Shown: positions 59,452 to 64,000 of the stretch, one piece after another | Numbering within the stretch: position 1 is the first letter of the stretch | How the letters are laid out: each line of letters begins with the position of its first letter | Virus record (IMG/VR): IMGVR_UViG_3300020473_000025 | Location: 1 to 64,000 of that record | Strand: one strand, 5' to 3' | DNA from: a virus | DNA length: 64,000 nt | Translations under genes and position numbers: made by a program | The notes under the pieces: model-generated | The model's input: the letters and a program-made list of their open reading frames with translations, nothing else | Databases searched by the model: none | Told to the model about the DNA's origin: nothing

Positions 59452-62013
59452 GTGCCAACTCAGTATTACGCACATGTGGATGTAAAAAGTCACCATGTAC
59501 GGTTCCACACCATGATGCCAGAGTGTAAACGCGCCCTCTATGATTATTGCGAGCGGTTAATCGATTATGACCAAGGGTACGATCCTCGTACCCATAGTTA
59601 CTATAAGATACCTAAGCGTGTCTTTGCCGCATCACCGCATGATCGTAGAGAGCTGCGTTTCCATATTAACCAGTATAAAGATATACTTACACACCTTAAC
59701 GTAAAGGGAATCAAAACCGAACAATTATTAATCGAGCACTTTACTCCGGTAGAGGGTGATGATGTTACTAGTTTTGTAATAGACGACGACATTCAACCCT
59801 ACGAGTACCAATTGCCAGTTATTGACCATTTCCTTACACCCGGTGTGAGTAAGATAACCAATGCGCCAACGGGTAGTGGTAAGATGCAACCATTAGACAG
59901 TCTAATTAAGATACCTGGTGGTTGGAAACAAATGGGAGATATACAGGTAGGAGATAAGATCACAGCACCTGACGGTCACGACACTTTTGTAAATGGCGTA
60001 TTCCCTCAAGGGAAAATGCAGATTTATAAAGTTACGTTTGCAGATGGTCGATCAACTGAGGTTGGAGGTGAACATCTTTGGAAAATGTTTATTGCTAACT
60101 ACCATGATGCTGATAAGCGGTGGCGTATCGGTGATACCTTTGAGATGATGCGTGAACTTAAACGCTCACAGCCTAGAGTATATATACCGTTAATCCAGCC
60201 TGAGCAGGGTGAATACAAAGAACTGCCCATTCATCCATGGACACTCGGTGCTATGTTGGGTGACGGTTGTTTTACTACCACGCCCCCCACATTCACTACT
60301 ACCTATGTAGATATTTTCCATAAGCTATCAACATTGTTACCAGAACACGTCACATTAAGTTGTGGTGCAAACGGGCGAACTATTGGTTTTGGAAACAGCC
60401 ATGTGTTTAGAGATTACTTCAAACACTTAGGACTATGGGGCTGTCGTTCCGCTGATAAATTCATCCCTAAGATGTATTTAGAAGCTTCCGTAGAGCAGCG
60501 CTATGCGTTACTCCAGGGTTTAATGGATACCGATGGAGGTATTGATGTTAATTCATCCATGGACTACTCAAGTGTGTCTGAACAACTGGCCAAGGACGTT
60601 CAATACTTAGTCAGAAGTCTAGGGGGGATTGCAAAACTATCTAAGCGTCAAACCCACTATACCTATAAAGGAGAAAGGAAACCTGGCCAACCTAGCTTTA
60701 GAGTTAACATTCGCCATCCTAAACCATCTTCATTGTTTACTGTCCCTCATAAACTCGAAAGAGCCAATGACAACAGTCAGTATGCTAAGGGATTGAAGTT
60801 AAGAGTGGTGAATGTAGAGCCATCCCGAATGGCAGATGCGCAGTGTATATCGGTTACACACAAGGATCATCTTTACGTAACTGATGATTTTGTGGTTACT
60901 CATAATACCATGATGTCTTTATATTCTACATGGATGATAAAGAAAAGAACCATCCTGGTTGTGCCTGCTAAGTACATCACCGAAGGTAAATGGATTGGTG
61001 ATATCACTAAGACATTAAATGTACCTAGGGAAAAACTGTGTGTGGTGAAAGGATCTAAAGCCATGCGGGCGCTTATCGATTTAGGATTAGCAGATGCCTT
61101 GGAATATGATTTTATCATTATATCAGCGACTACCATGTATAACTTCTACAAGGCGTATGAGGAAGGAAAGCTGGAGGAAGAAGGGTATAACTGCGACCCC
61201 GATGAATTGTACACGGTTACTAAAACAGGGCTACGCGTAATAGATGAAGTGCATGAGAACTTCCATCTCAACTTTACGCAGGATCTGTACGGTCATGTGG
61301 CTAAGACGATTTACATGTCAGCGACGTTAGTTTCTGATAATGCTTTCATTAATTCAATGTTAGAAGTTGCCTATCCTGTTGGCGAACGTATAACACCGGA
61401 TTATGATGGCAAATATATCGCCTGTACAGCCCTCACATACCGTTGTAACAAGGTAGAGCTACTATCGCATAAGCGACGTAAGATGTACTCTCAGATGCTC
61501 TTTGAGGCGTCTATATTGAAGAAGAAGTTTCGTAGTGAAGCTTACGCTGAAATGATCTATGATATCGTGCTTAATGAATACATCAGTATCCGTGAGCCGG
61601 GGCAGAAGATGATGATCTTTGCCGATACCATAGAGATGTGTACCTATCTAACATCGTTTATAAAGCCACGTTTGACTGACTTAACTGTCAATAGGTTTGT
61701 GGGTGAGGATCCAGATGAGTATCTTTATGAATCTGATGTAATCATTACTACACCTAAGTCTGCAGGTACTGCGGTAGATATCAAAGGACTTAAAGTTACC
61801 TTACTGACATCTGCAATTGGCTCACGTCAATTAAACGCGCAGATACTGGGTCGTTTGAGAAAGCTAAGAGGTTTTGAAGATAACGTACCACGTTTCTTCT
61901 ACTTAGTTTGCGAGGATATAGATTCTCATGTTAAGTACCATGAAAGAAAACTTGCTACTTTCTCAGATAAAGTTAAAACTCACCGTACGCTGCAAACTGC
62001 GTATGTGCTATAA
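59452..62013 (+). CDS. SF2 DNA/RNA helicase precursor containing an intein (phiKZ gp75-like)
   Basis: It starts at GTG with a very strong AAAGGAGGG site. The host protein is a superfamily 2 helicase. Walker A APTGSGK (138-144) is interrupted after Lys144 and resumes with Thr486 (TMMSLYS). Motif II is DEVH (598-601), motif III is SAT (623-625), and a late QILGRLRKLRG resembles the arginine-finger motif VI. Removing residues 145-485 gives a 512-residue enzyme. It is last in the RNAP block and probably acts in replication, recombination or transcription inside the phage nucleus. It cannot bind ATP until the intein is spliced out. Confidence 0.88.
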   Translation: MPTQYYAHVDVKSHHVRFHTMMPECKRALYDYCERLIDYDQGYDPRTHSYYKIPKRVFAASPHDRRELRFHINQYKDILTHLNVKGIKTEQLLIEHFTPVEGDDVTSFVIDDDIQPYEYQLPVIDHFLTPGVSKITNAPTGSGKMQPLDSLIKIPGGWKQMGDIQVGDKITAPDGHDTFVNGVFPQGKMQIYKVTFADGRSTEVGGEHLWKMFIANYHDADKRWRIGDTFEMMRELKRSQPRVYIPLIQPEQGEYKELPIHPWTLGAMLGDGCFTTTPPTFTTTYVDIFHKLSTLLPEHVTLSCGANGRTIGFGNSHVFRDYFKHLGLWGCRSADKFIPKMYLEASVEQRYALLQGLMDTDGGIDVNSSMDYSSVSEQLAKDVQYLVRSLGGIAKLSKRQTHYTYKGERKPGQPSFRVNIRHPKPSSLFTVPHKLERANDNSQYAKGLKLRVVNVEPSRMADAQCISVTHKDHLYVTDDFVVTHNTMMSLYSTWMIKKRTILVVPAKYITEGKWIGDITKTLNVPREKLCVVKGSKAMRALIDLGLADALEYDFIIISATTMYNFYKAYEEGKLEEEGYNCDPDELYTVTKTGLRVIDEVHENFHLNFTQDLYGHVAKTIYMSATLVSDNAFINSMLEVAYPVGERITPDYDGKYIACTALTYRCNKVELLSHKRRKMYSQMLFEASILKKKFRSEAYAEMIYDIVLNEYISIREPGQKMMIFADTIEMCTYLTSFIKPRLTDLTVNRFVGEDPDEYLYESDVIITTPKSAGTAVDIKGLKVTLLTSAIGSRQLNAQILGRLRKLRGFEDNVPRFFYLVCEDIDSHVKYHERKLATFSDKVKTHRTLQTAYVL
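59884..60906 (+). mobile_element. Class 3 intein with LAGLIDADG homing endonuclease, in the helicase Walker A motif
   Basis: The intein covers residues 145-485 (341 aa), Met1 to Asn341. Its first residue is Met (MQPLDSLI), not Cys or Ser. Trp210 follows the block B His208 (GEHLW), Cys465 is in block F (QCISV), and the +1 extein residue is Thr486. This Trp-Cys-Thr set defines class 3 inteins, which start splicing from the block F Cys. The C-terminus VVTHN has the penultimate His and terminal Asn. The endonuclease part shows LGAMLGDGC (265-273) and LLQGLMDTDG (353-362), the paired LAGLIDADG motifs with their acidic residues, so it is probably still mobile. Confidence 0.9.
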
Positions 62014-62022
62014 GAAGAGATC

Positions 62023-62127
62023 ATGCCAACAACAGGTAGTAGTAATCGTCCCTATAAGACAGCCTCAAAACAATTAAGTCCCAAGGTGCTAGCCGTGCTT
62101 AACCGTAGACTTAAAAAGTTAAAGTAG
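62023..62127 (+). CDS. Very small basic protein (34 aa)
   Basis: It starts 9 bases after the helicase stop with an AGAAGAGA site. The 34 residues begin MPTTGSSNRPYK and end in RRLKKLK, giving a strongly basic tail. It is short, so coding status is uncertain, but spacing and ribosome site are good, and a hairpin follows directly. Nucleic-acid binding is a guess. Confidence 0.5.
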   Translation: MPTTGSSNRPYKTASKQLSPKVLAVLNRRLKKLK

Positions 62128-62135
62128 ACGTATCT

Positions 62136-62163
62136 AGGCTCACCTCCTTTTGGGGGTGAGCCT
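62136..62163 (+). terminator. Hairpin between small genes
   Basis: A 12-bp stem (AGGCTCACCTCC / GGGGGTGAGCCT, one G-T pair) with a 4-base loop, followed by TATGACC. It resembles the hairpin-TATG layout of the other terminators, but the tail diverges. Confidence 0.65.
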
Positions 62164-62184
62164 ATGACCTATAAGGAGTTTTTT

Positions 62185-62823
62185 ATGTTGTATCATCTTG
62201 TTAATGGTGAGCAGGTTTCAGACCCTGAACCGTTCCCAGGTGAAGACATCTGTGTGATGATGATAGACAGCGACGTTTGCAAAATAGAAACCGTACCCTT
62301 TAATTCATTATTTACCATCGATAACTATAACGGCCTCTATACGGTTATAAAAGTAAATGAGGTAGCCGCTATCTCCCAGGTAGAAGGCATTGCTATACCT
62401 GATAAAATTTACGATGTCATGCAGTTAGATGATCTAGTTACTGTACTTTACATGTCAGGTAATGAGATAAGGTATAGAAAACTAATTATAAGTAACTCAT
62501 ATTCTGAATACACGCTGATTAAAGATGGGCTAGTAGCGTTAAACAACCATCCGTTTCCTACTTTAGAAACAGTAGATAGCGTTAGAGTATATAAGCGATT
62601 AAATCATGATGGTTTCACATCACAAAACTTTACGTTATCTACTAAAGAACGCATCACCGGTAACCACCCACTACGTCCACGTGGAATAAATTCAATCACG
62701 TCTTATCAAGATGGATGTATGATAGATGTTGAGTTTACCAATGGGGTCAAGGTTTATAGAAGAGAACTGACTATTACCCCTAACCAAAATACTAACACCG
62801 TAGATGTAGATAGGGGGGAGTAG
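62185..62823 (+). CDS. Unknown beta-rich protein (212 aa)
   Basis: The frame is open from 62164, but the ATG there abuts a hairpin; the ATG at 62185 has AAGGAG seven bases upstream and is preferred. The 212 residues are beta-rich (Val, Ile, Tyr, Asn, Asp). Near the C-terminus a SYQDGCMIDVEFTNGVKVYR segment resembles the downstream fragment at 62828-63008. The gene ends in an AGGGGGGAG tract just before its stop. No known domain is recognised. Confidence 0.66.
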   Translation: MLYHLVNGEQVSDPEPFPGEDICVMMIDSDVCKIETVPFNSLFTIDNYNGLYTVIKVNEVAAISQVEGIAIPDKIYDVMQLDDLVTVLYMSGNEIRYRKLIISNSYSEYTLIKDGLVALNNHPFPTLETVDSVRVYKRLNHDGFTSQNFTLSTKERITGNHPLRPRGINSITSYQDGCMIDVEFTNGVKVYRRELTITPNQNTNTVDVDRGE

Positions 62824-62827
62824 CATC

Positions 62828-63008
62828 ATGGCACTCCGACTACGTATTTAAATCTAATTTAGCCTCTGTTAAAGCACACGGTATGGCGGTGTTATTTACT
62901 TATGTAGATATAGATAAAGATGGTCGTATTAATACTAATTCATTTAGACTAGAATATGTTACTGGTGGTGAAGTATTTGTAAAAGAGTTTAATACAGCAA
63001 CATCTTGA
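62828..63008 (+). pseudogene. Frame-disrupted small gene, or -1 frame extension of the previous gene
   Basis: An ATG at 62828 lies at good distance from AGGGGGGAG but meets a stop after seven codons. The +1 frame relative to it then reads through about 55 residues (FKSNLASVKAHGMAVLFTYV..., ending KEFNTATS) to the TGA at 63006-63008. Its LEYVTGGEVFVKEF resembles the C-terminus of the upstream protein. Either one base was lost or gained near 62831-62850, or a -1 slip on the upstream G-run fuses it to the previous gene. A real but shorter gene from ATG 62883 (41 aa) is a third option. Confidence 0.45.
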
Positions 63009-63062
63009 CGGCATAGAGGAAGAGCTAGCGCTACGCTAGCTCTTCCTAGTTATGCGCTTTCT
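63007..63062. terminator. Bidirectional terminator between convergent genes
   Basis: GACGGCATA (63007-63015) precedes a perfect 14-bp stem (63017-63030 / 63034-63047, core AGAGCTAGCG), then TTATGC and a T-tract on the plus strand. Confidence 0.85.
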
Positions 63063-63066
63063 TTTT

Positions 63067-63477
63067 TTATTTGAATATCTTACCTAACAGCATCTTAATG
63101 GCAACCATCAGGATGTTGTTAATTAGATAGCCACTGAAGTGATGGGACATCTCATCTTTCTTCAGCCATTTCAAATAAATATTATCAATGACTTCGCCAT
63201 CATACTCCAACACTAAATGACCAATGTAATCTTTCTCGGTCAAACAACGCCAGAACTTAGCTTTAAACAACAATATGCCTGTCCAAAACTTCCAGTAGCT
63301 CTCCCCGCAGATGTACCACCATACAGTAACTGCAAAATCATCACAGTCACCACGGTAGTGTCCGGTTTCATCCATCTCTAATATACGCCAACTGTCAACC
63401 TTAGAGTCGTATTTATATTTAAAACGAATGATAAGGTTTTTAATTTTACGTTGCGCTTCTTCACTAATACGCGGCAT
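63067..63477 (-). CDS. Transglutaminase-like / BTLCP-type cysteine protein (136 aa)
   Basis: The 136-residue protein carries RGDCDDFAVTVWW (42-54), the Cys-helix signature of bacterial transglutaminase-like cysteine proteins (GDCxDxA). GHLVLEYDG (86-94) supplies a candidate His87, and IDN a candidate Asp98, giving a Cys45-His87-Asp triad. Many Trp and Tyr residues surround it. The family includes peptidases and cross-link-editing enzymes, sometimes encoded by phages. The target is unknown. An AGGGGAAG site precedes the ATG. Confidence 0.72.
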   Translation of the reverse strand: MPRISEEAQRKIKNLIIRFKYKYDSKVDSWRILEMDETGHYRGDCDDFAVTVWWYICGESYWKFWTGILLFKAKFWRCLTEKDYIGHLVLEYDGEVIDNIYLKWLKKDEMSHHFSGYLINNILMVAIKMLLGKIFK

Positions 63478-63537
63478 ACTGCTTCCCCTAAATTGATTCT
63501 ATTATTAATTTTCCAATGTATTTATTATTGGATTGCT

Positions 63538-64000
63538 TTACAGCTTGACCCCATCAATTACGAGCGTAACTACTGTATTGATGAGATGGTCAATTGGGTT
63601 TTCTATTACTACGTCTCCGTGATCTGGTAGGTAGATCGAACAACCCAGCTCGTTTAAATAAAAATGAAAATCAAACAATTCAAATATGTTCGTGTTAAGT
63701 TTATTAGCTTCTTTAAACTTAACAGGTTCATCGATGGCCTCTTGATATAGATCTTCATCGCTATTTGATTCGTCAAATACTTCAAAGTGGGGCCAGTAGT
63801 TTTCGTTCTTATCAAGTTCATTAACTTTTAAGAGTAATTCCTCACAGAACGTTAGAAGTGATAATATATCCCCCCCACCTAATACAATATCCTCATCATA
63901 GTCGCTAACACGAGAATCGATTTGTAATTCTGGACTATATAGGCCGTTAGTTACAACAATACCGCCTACTCGCCCCTTGAAAACAGGCTGGATGAGTGAT
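63538..64000 (-). CDS. Acidic unknown protein, partial (start beyond window)
   Basis: The minus-strand frame is open from the window end to the TAA at 63538-63540, giving at least 153 codons; the start lies outside. The visible part is strongly acidic, with an ESNSDEDLYQEAIDEPVKF region, Gly-rich VLGGGDILS and the C-terminus TVVTLVIDGVKL. No family is recognised. It is probably in the same minus-strand unit as the transglutaminase-like gene. Confidence 0.65.
   Translation of the reverse strand, partial: SLIQPVFKGRVGGIVVTNGLYSPELQIDSRVSDYDEDIVLGGGDILSLLTFCEELLLKVNELDKNENYWPHFEVFDESNSDEDLYQEAIDEPVKFKEANKLNTNIFELFDFHFYLNELGCSIYLPDHGDVVIENPIDHLINTVVTLVIDGVKL

Noticed and set aside
62164-62184. 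Earlier ATG for the 212-aa gene
   Set aside because: It directly abuts the 3' arm of a hairpin and has no ribosome site, while ATG 62185 has AAGGAG.
1-64000. tRNA genes or CRISPR arrays
   Set aside because: No cloverleaf-like sequence or spaced direct repeats were seen in the short intergenic gaps; this was by eye, without a covariance search.

Overview
The window is a stretch of a jumbo bacteriophage genome of the phiKZ type, the nucleus-forming Chimalliviridae. Four things support this. It carries two different split multi-subunit RNA polymerases (virion and non-virion). It has a PhuZ tubulin/FtsZ homologue and a likely chimallin (phage nucleus shell) gene. It encodes a phiKZ-style tail sheath/tube pair and a large terminase. 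It also has repeated early promoters close to the phiKZ early motif TATATTAC. The gene order around positions 34957-38890 (shell protein, then RNAP beta' N-terminal subunit) and 50579-62013 (six genes ending in an SF2 helicase) follows my recollection of phiKZ gp54-gp55 and gp68-gp75. The host cannot be read from the sequence. I saw no tRNA genes, rRNA genes or CRISPR arrays.

Layout. 1-4176: virion RNAP beta C-terminal part, two unrecognised proteins and a prohead protease. 4233-7100: short genes behind two early promoters. 7155-17789: virion module with tail tube and sheath (minus strand), three structural-type genes (plus strand), and two paralogous internal-protein-like genes (minus strand). 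17909-25480: large terminase, unknown genes and a proteasome-like Ntn hydrolase. 25664-30789: PhuZ, then ten small genes behind one early promoter, most with the same strand-helix-strand layout. 31054-34727: part of a family B DNA polymerase and a minus-strand unknown. 34957-40823: chimallin, an HNH-like protein and the non-virion RNAP beta' N-terminal gene. That RNAP gene is interrupted, exactly at its catalytic NxADFDGD site, by a group I intron carrying an HNH endonuclease. 40929-49697: mostly unknown genes plus an SbcD/Mre11-type phosphoesterase. 49751-62013: SSB-like protein, then the syntenic block of RNAP and helicase genes. The helicase holds a class 3 intein with a LAGLIDADG endonuclease in its Walker A motif. 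62023-64000: small genes, a transglutaminase-like protein and a partial minus-strand gene.

How the genes work together. On the phiKZ model the virion RNAP enters with the DNA and reads early promoters of the form ACCTAYATTAY. In this window these precede the shell gene, non-virion RNAP genes, the small-gene array and several unknowns. The shell encloses the DNA, PhuZ positions it, and the non-virion RNAP transcribes later genes. All eight motif copies lie on the plus strand ahead of plus-strand genes. The minus-strand genes, where recognisable, are virion-type (late). Transcription units end in GC-rich hairpins followed by a recurrent TATGCCGT sequence. In convergent gaps the motif flanks the hairpin in both orientations. 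Genes are tightly packed, and no gap exceeds about 265 bases apart from the intron core at 40208-40613.
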